Shown: piece by piece, positions 7,200-13,802 of the stretch
Layout of the letters: the number at the start of each line of letters is the position of its first letter
How positions within the stretch are numbered: the first letter of the stretch is position 1
Source: Mesorhizobium sp.
Lineage (GTDB): Bacteria; Pseudomonadota; Alphaproteobacteria; Rhizobiales; Rhizobiaceae
Reading direction: 5' to 3'
Assembly: GCA_019509685.1 (NCBI GenBank)
Contig: JAEKLU010000053.1
Span: 1-13,802 of the forward strand
DNA: 13,802 nt
Program-made: the position numbers and the translations under genes
Notes under the pieces: generated by a model
What the model was told of the DNA's origin: nothing
Databases searched by the model: none
Seen by the model: the letters and a program-made list of their open reading frames with translations, nothing else

Positions 7200-7226
7200 C
7201 GCCGGGAGTCGCAGGTCCTCCCGGCG
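7200..7226 (-). terminator. Strong hairpin at the end of the transporter operon
   Basis: CGCCGGGAG (7200-7208) and CTCCCGGCG (7218-7226) form a perfect 9-bp GC-rich stem with a 9-nt loop. It lies 11 nt beyond the stop codon of the ATPase remnant on the minus strand. No U run follows, so it is either an RNA-stabilising 3' hairpin or an atypical terminator. Its position makes it the natural end of the importer transcript. Confidence 0.55.
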
Positions 7227-7237
7227 TCGGATGGTTG

Positions 7238-8014
7238 CTATGAAACCCCGTCCGCAAGTCGAGCGGAAGGTTGTTGCCCCAGGTTTGATGCTTGCAGCCT
7301 GGCCAGCTCCGCGTAAGGAATGTGGCAGCGGATCGTGTGGCCGGCCTCGGCCTCCGTCAGCTCCGGCTCCTGCGTCTCGCAGATGGCGCCGATCTTGCGC
7401 GGGCACCGCGTGTGGAAGACGCAGCCTTTCGGCGGGTTGGCCGCACTCGGGATCTCGCCATCGAGGCGGATGCGCGAGCTCTCCGTGCGGTCGAGCTTGG
7501 GCACGGCCGACAGCAGCGCTTCGGTATAGGGGTGGTGCGGGCCCGAGAAGACCGCTTCCGACGGGCCGAACTCCATGATGCGGCCGAGATAGAGCACGGC
7601 GATCTTGTCGGAGAGATAACGCACCACGCCGAGGTCGTGCGAGATGAAGATGTAGCTGACATCCTGCTTCGTCTGCAGGTCGGCCAGAAGGTTGAGGATC
7701 GCTGCTTGCACCGAGACATCGAGCGCCGAGGTCGGCTCGTCGCAGACCACGATGCGCGGATCGCCGGCAAAAGCGCGCGCGATCGCCACACGTTGCTTCA
7801 GGCCGCCCGACAGCTGGCGCGGCTTGACTGCCAGATGGCGGTCGGTGAGCCGCACCGAGCGCACGAGCTCTTCGAGGCGCGTGTCCAGCGTCTTGCCGCT
7901 GAGCCCGCCCAGCCGCTTCAAGGCGCGGCTCAGGATATGCTGGATCGAATGCGAGCGGTTGAGCGCCGAATCCGGATTCTGGAAGACGATCTGCACCGCT
8001 TTGACTTGATCTTC
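7238..8014 (-). pseudogene. Second nucleotide-binding domain of the fused ABC ATPase, frameshifted remnant
   Basis: This is the C-terminal half of a DppD-DppF-type fused ATPase, now out of frame with its N-terminal half. The frame reads EDQVKAVQIVFQNPDSALN from 8014 on, a normal Q-loop region for the family. It then has the signature LSGGLKQR, Walker B IVVCDEP, the D-loop SALD, H-loop ISHD and the Cys-rich oligopeptide-transporter C-terminus (GCVFHTRC and two later Cys). Walker A is missing because it lies on the other side of the frameshift, and about 25-28 residues usual between Walker A and this point are absent. GTG at 7996 has no ribosome-binding site and would make a domain unable to bind ATP normally. 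I read it as a pseudogene fragment, though a misassembly is possible. Confidence 0.8.
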
Positions 8015-9206
8015 AGAGCAGCCTGGCGAAAGTGGTCTTGCCGCTGCCGGATTCGCCGACCAGGCCGAGGGTCTCGCCGGGGCTCAGGCTGACCGAGACG
8101 TCCTTCACGGCGCGCAGCGGATGACCGTAGCTGCCATAGGTCTTGTTCAGGCCCTTGACCCGCAGCACCGGCGGCGCCTGCTTGGGCGTCGGCGCCGAAA
8201 CTTCGGCCGGCGTCGCGCGCGGCAGCGACTGCGCCTTGTCGTGATAATGGCAGCGCGACAGCCGCCCGTCTTCCAGCTCGTAGAGCGGCGGCGGCTCGGC
8301 ACGGCAGCGCTCGGTCGCCAGCGCGCAGCGATCGGCAAAGGCGCAGCCGACGATGTTGGCGCCGATGCCGGGCAGGAAGCCCGGAATGGTGTCGAGGCGG
8401 CCCTGGTCCTTGCGCTGGCCGCCGCGCGGCAGACAGCGCAGCAGCGCCACGGTGTAGGGATGGCGCGGATCGTTGAAGACGTCCTTGGTCGAGCCTTCCT
8501 CGACCAGCATGCCGGCATAGAGCACGCCGACGCGGTCGCACATGTTGGAGACGACGGCGAGGTTGTGGCTGATGAACAGGATCGACGCCGACAACTCGCG
8601 CCGCAATTGGCCGATCAGGTCGAGCACTTCGGCTTCCACCGTCGCATCGAGGCCGGTCGTCGGCTCGTCCAGGATCAGCATCGAGGGATCGTTAGCCAAG
8701 GCCATGGCGATCGCCACGCGCTGCTGCATGCCGCCGGAAAGCTGGTGCGGGTAGCGCTGCATGACGCTTGGCGGATCCGAGATCCGAACCCGGTTGAGGA
8801 TGGCGATGGCCTTGTCGGTTGCGTTCTGCCCGGTGACGCCGGCAAGCTCGAAGATCTCGGTCAGCTGCCGGCCGATACGGATCGACGGGTTGAGCGCCTT
8901 GCCGGGATCCTGATAGACCATCGACACGCTGTCGGCGCGGGCACGGCGCAGCGCCTCGGCGTCGAGCTTCATCAGATCCTGGCCGTCGAGCGCGATCGAG
9001 CCGCCGGTGATCGAGCCGTTGCGCGGCAGATAGCGCACCACCGACAGCGCTACGGTCGACTTGCCGCAGCCGGATTCGCCGACCAGCCCATATGATTCGC
9101 CGGCGCCGATCTTGAGGTTGACGTTGCGCAGCACCGCACGGTTGCGGCCGCCGACGCGATAGGCGACGGAGAGGTCCTTCAGTTCGAGAGCGTTCTTGTC
9201 AGTCAT
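8013..9206 (-). CDS. ABC transporter ATP-binding protein (fused double ATPase, truncated in domain 2)
   Basis: An ATPase of the dipeptide/oligopeptide importer family that powers the two permeases encoded just upstream. ATG at 9206 has GGAG 6 nt upstream and overlaps the permease 2 stop by 8 nt. Domain 1 is complete: Walker A GESGCGKST (43-51), Q-loop Gln99, signature LSGGMQQR (156-163), Walker B LILDEP (177-182), H-loop His214. A four-Cys C-terminal motif (288, 294, 301, 319) follows, like the iron-sulfur-associated region reported in DppD-type subunits. A linker then leads to a second domain whose Walker A GESGSGKTT (384-392) is intact, but the frame stops at TGA five residues later (FARLL), after 397 aa. 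Fused homologues run to roughly 550-690 aa. The rest of domain 2 lies in another frame downstream. Whether the truncated protein can work as half of a pair with another subunit is unknown. Confidence 0.88.
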   Translation of the reverse strand: MTDKNALELKDLSVAYRVGGRNRAVLRNVNLKIGAGESYGLVGESGCGKSTVALSVVRYLPRNGSITGGSIALDGQDLMKLDAEALRRARADSVSMVYQDPGKALNPSIRIGRQLTEIFELAGVTGQNATDKAIAILNRVRISDPPSVMQRYPHQLSGGMQQRVAIAMALANDPSMLILDEPTTGLDATVEAEVLDLIGQLRRELSASILFISHNLAVVSNMCDRVGVLYAGMLVEEGSTKDVFNDPRHPYTVALLRCLPRGGQRKDQGRLDTIPGFLPGIGANIVGCAFADRCALATERCRAEPPPLYELEDGRLSRCHYHDKAQSLPRATPAEVSAPTPKQAPPVLRVKGLNKTYGSYGHPLRAVKDVSVSLSPGETLGLVGESGSGKTTFARLL

Positions 9207-10080
9207 TGAACGCTCCGTGCACGCCGTCGGCGACGAGGTTGACACCGACCACCAGCGAGGCGATCGCCAGCGCATCGAACAGCACCGTCCACCAGAAGCC
9301 GCCGCCGATCATGCCGTAATTGTTGGAGATCGAAAGGCCCCAGTCGGGCGAGGGCGGCTGGATGCCGAAGCCCATGAAGGAGAGGGTGGCGACGGCAAAG
9401 ATCGCGTAGCCGAGCCGCACCGTCGTCTCGACCAGGATCGGCGGGATGACATTGGGCAGGATCTCGACGAACATGGTGTGCATCGCGCCTTCATGGCGCA
9501 GCTTGGCCGCGGCGACATAGTCGAGCTCGCGTTCGGCCAGCACCGCCGAGCGCACCGTGCGGGCAATGATCGGCGCGAAGCTGAGACCGATGACCACGAT
9601 CACGGTGGTCTTGGATGTACCGAGCGCGACGATGGCAAGCAGCGCGACGATCACCACCGGGATCGCCATGAAGGCTTCCAGCACGCGGCTGATGACGTCG
9701 TCGACGATGCCGCGGAAATAGCCGATGACGAGGCCGAGCGCGGTGCCGGCGATCGTCGCCAGGATCGTCGCCAGCGGCGCCACCGTCAGGATGTCGCGCG
9801 AGCCGACGATGACGCGCGAGAACACGTCGCGGCCGATTTGGTCGGTGCCGAACCAGTGCTCGGCCGATGGCGGCGCGAGCGCGTTGATGATGTCGTCGGC
9901 AAGCGGGTCGTAAGGCACCAGATGCTCGCCGAACAGCGCGCAGATCACCCAGAACAGCACGATGCCGAAACCGGTCAGGAATGTGCGGGAGCGCAACAGC
10001 GAATGCAGCACCTCGCCCCACGGACTGCGCTTCGTCGTGGTGTCGGGCGCGGCGCCGATGGGTGTGTCAGTGACGCTCAT
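9199..10080 (-). CDS. ABC transporter permease, DppC/OppC type (permease 2)
   Basis: A 293-aa inner-membrane permease of the binding-protein-dependent peptide/nickel family, forming half of the translocation channel. ATG 10080 overlaps the permease 1 stop as ATGA, indicating coupled translation. The N-terminus is cytoplasmic, with TM1 at about residues 33-51. The DppC hallmark HWFGTDQIGRDVFSRV (75-90) follows, then about five further membrane segments. The cytoplasmic EAA loop (YVAAAKLRHEG ... ILPN, about 189-210) is the ATPase docking site. It ends in LVADGVHGAFND, close to the usual family ending. The longer open frame to 10530 only overlaps permease 1 and is not used. It is intact and of normal length. 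Confidence 0.94.
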   Translation of the reverse strand: MSVTDTPIGAAPDTTTKRSPWGEVLHSLLRSRTFLTGFGIVLFWVICALFGEHLVPYDPLADDIINALAPPSAEHWFGTDQIGRDVFSRVIVGSRDILTVAPLATILATIAGTALGLVIGYFRGIVDDVISRVLEAFMAIPVVIVALLAIVALGTSKTTVIVVIGLSFAPIIARTVRSAVLAERELDYVAAAKLRHEGAMHTMFVEILPNVIPPILVETTVRLGYAIFAVATLSFMGFGIQPPSPDWGLSISNNYGMIGGGFWWTVLFDALAIASLVVGVNLVADGVHGAFND

Positions 10081-11030
10081 TGCTCTGCCCCCAACCGGAT
10101 ACGCGGATTGAGCACGGAATAGAGGAAGTCGGCGGCAAGCGTTGCCACCGAATAGACGATGCCGATGGTCAGGATGCCGGCCTCCAGCATCGGGAAGTCC
10201 TTGCCGCGCGCGGCGGTGAAGATCAGCGAGCCGATGCCCTGGTAGCGGAACAGCGTCTCGATCACGACAAGGCCGCCGATCAGATAGCCGGTCTGCGTTG
10301 CGATGACGGTGATGGTCGGCAACAGAGCGTTGCGCAGCACATGGCGCCAGATCACTGTGCGCCACGGCAGCCCCTTCAACACGGCGGTTCTTGTGTAATC
10401 GGCATCGAGCGCCTCGATCATGCCGGACCGCGCCATGCGGGCAATGTAGCCGAACAGCACCAGGAACAACGGCAGCGACGGCAGGATCAGATAGTAGATC
10501 TGGGTGAAGACGCCGGCGCCTTTCGGCCATGTCGCGGCGATCGGCAGCCAGCGCAGCCAGACCCCGAAGATCAGGATCAGGATGATGCCGGTGACGAATT
10601 CGGGCAGCACCGTCACCGATAGGCCGCCAAGGCTGATGATGCGGTCGAGCGGCCGGTTGAGGTTGAGCGCGGCGATGACGCCGCCGAGTATGCCGATCGG
10701 CACCACCAGCACGAAGGCGATCAAGGCCAGTTTCAACGAATTGCCCAAGGCATCGATGACGAACGGGGCCACCGGCGCGCGGAAGACATAGGACATGCCC
10801 ATGTCGCCCTGCACGAATTTCCAGATCCAGCTTCCGTATTGGACGAGCAGCGGCCGGTCGACACCGAGCGAATGATTGAGCGTGTCGACGGCGCGCTGAT
10901 CGGCGAACGGCCCCAGGATGGCTCGGCCGACATTGCCGGGCAGCACTTGGCCGCCGAGGAACACCATGACGCTGAGCAGGAACAGCGTGACGAGCGACAG
11001 GGCAATCCGTCGAACGAGGAAGGAGAGAAT
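10077..11030 (-). CDS. ABC transporter permease, DppB/OppB type, apparent ATT start (permease 1)
   Basis: An inner-membrane permease pairing with permease 2. Read from the ATT at 11028-11030 it has 317 aa, the usual size, and begins LSFLVRRIALSLVTLFLLSV, a standard DppB amino end and first membrane helix (about 9-31). AAGGAG lies 8 nt before that ATT. In the same frame there is no ATG, GTG or TTG between the upstream TAA and the ATG at 10967, which would delete most of TM1. Later features are the large periplasmic loop (about 32-95), further helices at about 97-121, 134-158, 178-200 and 240-300, and an EAA loop (EALDADYTRTAVLKG ... NALLP, 206-239). The ATT may be a true rare start or an ATG mutated by one base. 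The gene overlaps permease 2 by 4 nt. Confidence 0.9.
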   Translation of the reverse strand: MLSFLVRRIALSLVTLFLLSVMVFLGGQVLPGNVGRAILGPFADQRAVDTLNHSLGVDRPLLVQYGSWIWKFVQGDMGMSYVFRAPVAPFVIDALGNSLKLALIAFVLVVPIGILGGVIAALNLNRPLDRIISLGGLSVTVLPEFVTGIILILIFGVWLRWLPIAATWPKGAGVFTQIYYLILPSLPLFLVLFGYIARMARSGMIEALDADYTRTAVLKGLPWRTVIWRHVLRNALLPTITVIATQTGYLIGGLVVIETLFRYQGIGSLIFTAARGKDFPMLEAGILTIGIVYSVATLAADFLYSVLNPRIRLGAEQ

Positions 11031-11049
11031 GGCTAAGACTCCTTATGAA

Positions 11050-11074
11050 GCCAGCCCCCGTTGAGGGAGCTGGC
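11050..11074 (-). promoter_or_regulatory. Intercistronic hairpin between SBP2 and permease 1
   Basis: GCCAGC (11050-11055) pairs with GCTGGC (11069-11074), and CCC (11057-11059) with GGG (11065-11067), around loop GTTGA with one C-A mismatch. It sits in the 72-nt gap between the SBP2 stop and permease 1 and has no U run. Such hairpins commonly let binding-protein mRNA outlast the membrane-subunit mRNA, giving an excess of binding protein. That role here is inferred from position. Confidence 0.5.
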
Positions 11075-11102
11075 CGTTAGAGGATTGGCTTTCCCTTTCC
11101 GT

Positions 11103-12761
11103 TCAGCCCTTCGACGCTTTCTCCAGGAACAGCTGCGACATGGCGGTGGGCTGCACGCCTTCCACGCCTTTCGCCGTTGCCGTCAGATAGTCGTAGAAAT
11201 AACCGAAGACCACCGGCGTTTCCTCGAGCAGCAGCTTCTGGATCTTGCCGGCGTCGGCCTTCTGCGCTTCGAGGTCGAGGGCCGCGATGTAGCTGGTCGC
11301 CAGCTGGTCGTAGTCCTTGTTCTTGAAATGCGCTGCATTCCAGGTGCCGTCGCTCTTGAGCGGCGCCGCCAGATAGACGTTGGGCACGCCGCGGTGGCCG
11401 TAGTCGGTGATGCCCATCGCCGAATCCAGCCAGTTCGACTTGCCGAACACGGCATCGCCGTAATAGGCGCCCTGGTCGAGGATGTTGAGCTCGAGCTCGA
11501 CGCCGATTTCCTTGACCCAGTTCTGGATGAGCTGGGCGTATTCCGGGATTTCGAGATAGCGCTCGGTGGTGAGCGTCATCTTGAAGCCCTGTCCGACGCC
11601 CGCCGCTTCCATCAGCTGCTTGGCCTGGGCGATGTCCTGCTTGCGCTGCGGCACGCTGGTGTCGGTCGAGGGGTAGACGGCGGCGAACGGGCTGTCATTG
11701 CCGAGTGCCGAGCGTCCCTTCATGAGGCCGGCGGCGAGTTTCTCGCGGTCGAGGCAGAGCGCTATGGCGCGGCGCACGCGCGCGTCCTTCGTCGGGCCTT
11801 CGTCGCAGTGCATATGCAGCTGCTGATGCGCGGACGACTTCAGGCTGATGACGTTGACGTTGGGATCGTTGAGGACGGCGACGCCGGCCAGCACGGGCAT
11901 CTGGTTGATGATGTCGATCTGGCCGCCCTGCAGCGCCAGGATCTGCGGCTGCATGTCGGCGAAGAAGGTGAACTCGGTGCGATCCGGCAGGGCCTTTTCG
12001 CCCCAATAGTCGTCGTTGCGCACGAAGGAGGCACCGACCTTGGCCGTGTACTTCTCGATCTTGAACGGCCCGGTGCCGTCGAAGCTCTTTTCGTAGTCGC
12101 CCTTGTAGCTCGCCGGGATGATCACGGCGTTGTAGTTGTCGGACGACAGCATGTAGGGGAAGTTGCCGTTCGCCGCGTCGAGGTGGAATTCGACCGTATA
12201 GTCGTCGACCTTCTTGGAGGCGCCTTTCTTCAGGATGCCGCTGAACACCGACAGCGCGTTGGACGAGTTTGCCGGATCGGCGAGCCGGTCGATGCTGGCC
12301 ACCACGTCGTCGGCCTTCATCTCGCCGCCCGAGTGGAATTTCACGCCCTTGCGCAGCTTGAAGGTCCACACCGTGCCGTCGGTGTTCGGTGCCCAGCTTT
12401 CGGCCAGCGCCGGCTTCAGCACGAGGTCCGGACCGTCGACGCAGAGGAATTCGGCGACCTGCTGCATGACCAGAAGACCGCCGGCGTCGGCGATGGTAAC
12501 GGGGTCGATCGCCGCCGCCGGCACGCTGCTGCCGACGCGGATGGTGGCGCCGGGTGCGCCGGCGCGGGCGAGCGAGGGCGCCGCGCCGAAGCCGGCGGCC
12601 ATGCCGATGCGGCCGAGCAGCGGCAGCGACAGGCCGAGCAGGCTGCCGTGGCGGACGAATTCGCGGCGGCTGATGCGGCCGTCGATCAAACCGTCGATAA
12701 GGTGATTTTCGAGCGGCGTCCGGCCGCGGCGCAGGAGGTCGAGAATGCGGTAGTTCTTCAT
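11103..12761 (-). CDS. Family 5 ABC transporter substrate-binding protein with Tat signal (SBP2)
   Basis: The periplasmic solute-binding protein of the complete importer operon. It has 552 aa, starting at ATG 12761 with AAGGG 9 nt upstream. The N-terminus has a 30-residue leader, the twin-arginine motif SRREFVRHG (Arg32-Arg33), a hydrophobic stretch and a likely cut after ARA (residue 67). The folded domain shares long identical blocks with SBP1, including WTFKLRKGVKFH, VEFHLDA, SYKGDYEK and KVGASFVRN, so the two are recent paralogues. It is first in line before permease 1 and follows the enolase-superfamily gene by 242 nt. The ligand is unknown; family 5 members carry peptides, opines, sugars and metals. 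The Tat signal suggests export in folded form. Confidence in the family call is high. Confidence 0.94.
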   Translation of the reverse strand: MKNYRILDLLRRGRTPLENHLIDGLIDGRISRREFVRHGSLLGLSLPLLGRIGMAAGFGAAPSLARAGAPGATIRVGSSVPAAAIDPVTIADAGGLLVMQQVAEFLCVDGPDLVLKPALAESWAPNTDGTVWTFKLRKGVKFHSGGEMKADDVVASIDRLADPANSSNALSVFSGILKKGASKKVDDYTVEFHLDAANGNFPYMLSSDNYNAVIIPASYKGDYEKSFDGTGPFKIEKYTAKVGASFVRNDDYWGEKALPDRTEFTFFADMQPQILALQGGQIDIINQMPVLAGVAVLNDPNVNVISLKSSAHQQLHMHCDEGPTKDARVRRAIALCLDREKLAAGLMKGRSALGNDSPFAAVYPSTDTSVPQRKQDIAQAKQLMEAAGVGQGFKMTLTTERYLEIPEYAQLIQNWVKEIGVELELNILDQGAYYGDAVFGKSNWLDSAMGITDYGHRGVPNVYLAAPLKSDGTWNAAHFKNKDYDQLATSYIAALDLEAQKADAGKIQKLLLEETPVVFGYFYDYLTATAKGVEGVQPTAMSQLFLEKASKG

Positions 12762-13003
12762 GGGTCTAAGCCCTTTCCCCTAATTGTTGTGGTTGGCGAA
12801 TGCATTCCAGTTGACGAGTTCCGTGAAGTTCTCCTGTTCCCGGTCTTCATCAATATCGGTCGACGGACAGTAGCATGCGGTTTTGTCTGGTCCATCCGCT
12901 CGTTGGGACGGAAAGGTCAGATTTTCTTGATGAATTGTCTGTCGGCCAGGCGACCCATGGCCGCCCTTTTCTCGATAAGTCCTGCCAGCTTTTCGACATC
13001 CTC
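12762..13003 (-). other. Gap between enolase-like gene and SBP2, with coding-like scraps
   Basis: No complete gene is recognised here. Directly after the enolase-like stop TAG (13004-13006) the same frame runs 28 codons (EDVEKLAGLIEKRAAMGRLA and on, ending KKI, TGA). Nearer to SBP2 another frame reads a plausible C-terminus ending ENFTELVNWNAFANHNN before TAG. They may be remnants of a decayed gene or a 5' untranslated region. An AGGAGG sits right at the enolase stop, with an ATG immediately behind it, too close to be a normal start. No convincing -35/-10 pair or terminator was found. Confidence 0.35.
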
Positions 13004-13802
13004 CTAATTCAGCGGCAGTCTGCGGTAAGTCCCGGGTTTTTCCGGGTCGTGATATTTGTTGCACGGGCCGTTCAGGGCGAAGTCGCGATGGCAGGCGGCA
13101 AGCCGGTCCTGCGAGAGGGTGACGCCAAGGCCGTGGCCTTCCGGCACCGGCACGACATTGTTCTTCGGTGTAAACGGGCCTTCCTCGATGATGTCCATCG
13201 GCTGCATGCGAAACAGCGACTGGTTGGGCTCCCGGATCCAGCCAAGTGCTGCGCACAGATGCAGGTAGCAGGCGCTGCCGATGCCGGTGTCGCCGCTGTA
13301 GCACCAGTAATCGATGCCGGCATGCTCGCAGGCGCCGACGAAGCGCAGCATGCGGTTGATGCCGCCATGCGCCGTCGGGTTGCCGACGAAGGCGTCCGGC
13401 ACCTTCAGCTCCATGGCGCGGGCGATGTCGATGTTGTGGGTCGAAAACGGGATCGAGCAATGCCGGCGCAGCTCGCGCATCTCCTCGATGGTCGCCACCG
13501 GATCCTCCCAATTGCGCACGCCGAACTCTTCCAGCGGCCGCGCCAGTTGCCTGGCGGTGGCCAGCGAATAGGCCTGGTTGGAATCGATGCGGATCATCGC
13601 CTCGTCGCCGAGTTTTCTGCGCATCAGCTCGACCATCTTCATCGAGACCTTTGGATCCTGCGTCGAGAACTTACCCTCGAAGAAGGTCGTGCCGTAACGC
13701 TGGTTGAGTTCGACGCAATAGTCGGTGACTTCCTCAGGCGTCTTCTCGCCCTTCACCCTGGCGCCGTCGCCGCGCAGCGAGAAATAGTCGGTAAACGGGA
13801 TG
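13004..13802 (-). CDS. Enolase-superfamily enzyme, glucarate-dehydratase/mandelate-racemase-like, C-terminal part (cut by right edge)
   Basis: The frame is open to the right edge, so the N-terminal capping domain is missing and the GTG at 13756 is internal; about 265 residues are seen. The fold is the (beta/alpha)7-beta barrel of the mandelate racemase/muconate lactonising group. These are Mg-dependent cytoplasmic enzymes that abstract a proton alpha to a carboxylate, often in sugar-acid catabolism. Numbering from 13756: EGKFS (27-31) is at the KxK position, DSNQ (58-61) and WEDP (83-86) carry the first two metal ligands, and STHN (105-108) the likely third. It ends with the typical PGTYRRLPLN. 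Aligned by eye to glucarate dehydratase, the first Lys of KxK is Glu and the His-Asp pair is not obvious (GNPTAHGG, CYSGDTG). The exact reaction is therefore open. It is the gene upstream of SBP2 on the same strand, suggesting catabolism of the imported solute. Confidence 0.85.
   Translation of the reverse strand, partial: IPFTDYFSLRGDGARVKGEKTPEEVTDYCVELNQRYGTTFFEGKFSTQDPKVSMKMVELMRRKLGDEAMIRIDSNQAYSLATARQLARPLEEFGVRNWEDPVATIEEMRELRRHCSIPFSTHNIDIARAMELKVPDAFVGNPTAHGGINRMLRFVGACEHAGIDYWCYSGDTGIGSACYLHLCAALGWIREPNQSLFRMQPMDIIEEGPFTPKNNVVPVPEGHGLGVTLSQDRLAACHRDFALNGPCNKYHDPEKPGTYRRLPLN

Noticed and set aside
8121..9095. Open frame of 324 codons on the plus strand opposite the ATPase
   Set aside because: It is the mirror of a strongly conserved ABC ATPase domain; no ribosome-binding site and composition typical of a shadow frame.
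9196..10122. Open frame of 308 codons opposite permease 2
   Set aside because: Very rich in Asp, His, Arg and Gln, the usual complement of membrane-protein codons; not a real gene.
10081..10530. Longer N-terminus for permease 2 from 10530
   Set aside because: The extra segment is out-of-frame permease 1 sequence without membrane character; ATGA overlap at 10077-10080 and the normal 293-aa length support the short form.
11061..13007. Open frame of 648 codons on the plus strand
   Set aside because: It lies antisense to SBP2, whose family, start and operon setting are clear. Its translation is rich in Arg, His, Val and Gly with no domain signature, as expected from the complement of high-GC genes.

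Overview
The window looks like chromosomal DNA from a high-GC alphaproteobacterium of the Rhizobiales, most probably Mesorhizobium or a close relative. The evidence is the GC-rich codon use, the many dipeptide/opine-type ABC transporter genes, the tandem DUF427 protein, and a hairpin repeat at 6763-6805 of a kind I remember from rhizobial genomes. The genus is inferred from protein style, not from a search. No RNA genes, CRISPR arrays, insertion sequences or phage genes were seen.

Left part (1-2260). The C-terminal 260 or so residues of a flavin monooxygenase closely resembling trimethylamine monooxygenase (tmm) run off the left edge and end at a probable hairpin terminator. Facing it are a short-chain dehydrogenase and a small secreted protein of unknown function with a calcium-loop-like motif, both on the minus strand.

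Middle (2351-7152). A Tat-exported family 5 substrate-binding protein (SBP1) overlaps a two-domain DUF427 protein by 4 nt. Both are transcribed away from a divergent LysR-type regulator. The 125-bp shared promoter region holds a near-perfect LysR box (10-bp arms around one base). Downstream of the regulator lie a secreted YpfJ-like zinc-peptidase homologue whose HExxH motif reads RExxH, two inverted repeats between convergent genes, and an unrecognised 102-aa protein.

Right part (7238-13802). This is a minus-strand operon: enolase-superfamily enzyme (cut by the right edge), SBP2, permease 1, permease 2, fused double ATPase. SBP2 is a close paralogue of SBP1, and both come out at exactly 552 aa. 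The operon is tightly packed, with ATGA and 8-nt overlaps and a stabilising-type hairpin between SBP2 and permease 1. Two things look wrong or unusual. Permease 1 has no ATG/GTG/TTG upstream of its first membrane helix and seems to start at ATT behind a strong AAGGAG. The fused ATPase is broken in its second nucleotide-binding domain by a deletion plus frameshift at about 8013-8022, just after Walker A.

Working together: SBP1 and SBP2 probably present related solutes (peptide-, opine- or sugar-acid-like) to the one permease pair in the window. The enolase-superfamily enzyme and the dehydrogenase are candidates for catabolism of that solute, and the LysR protein for its control. If the ATPase lesion is real, the importer is disabled or relies on an ATPase subunit encoded elsewhere. 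No clearly new multi-gene system is evident; the main points of interest are the lesion, the odd start codon, the altered peptidase motif and the SBP1-DUF427-LysR unit.
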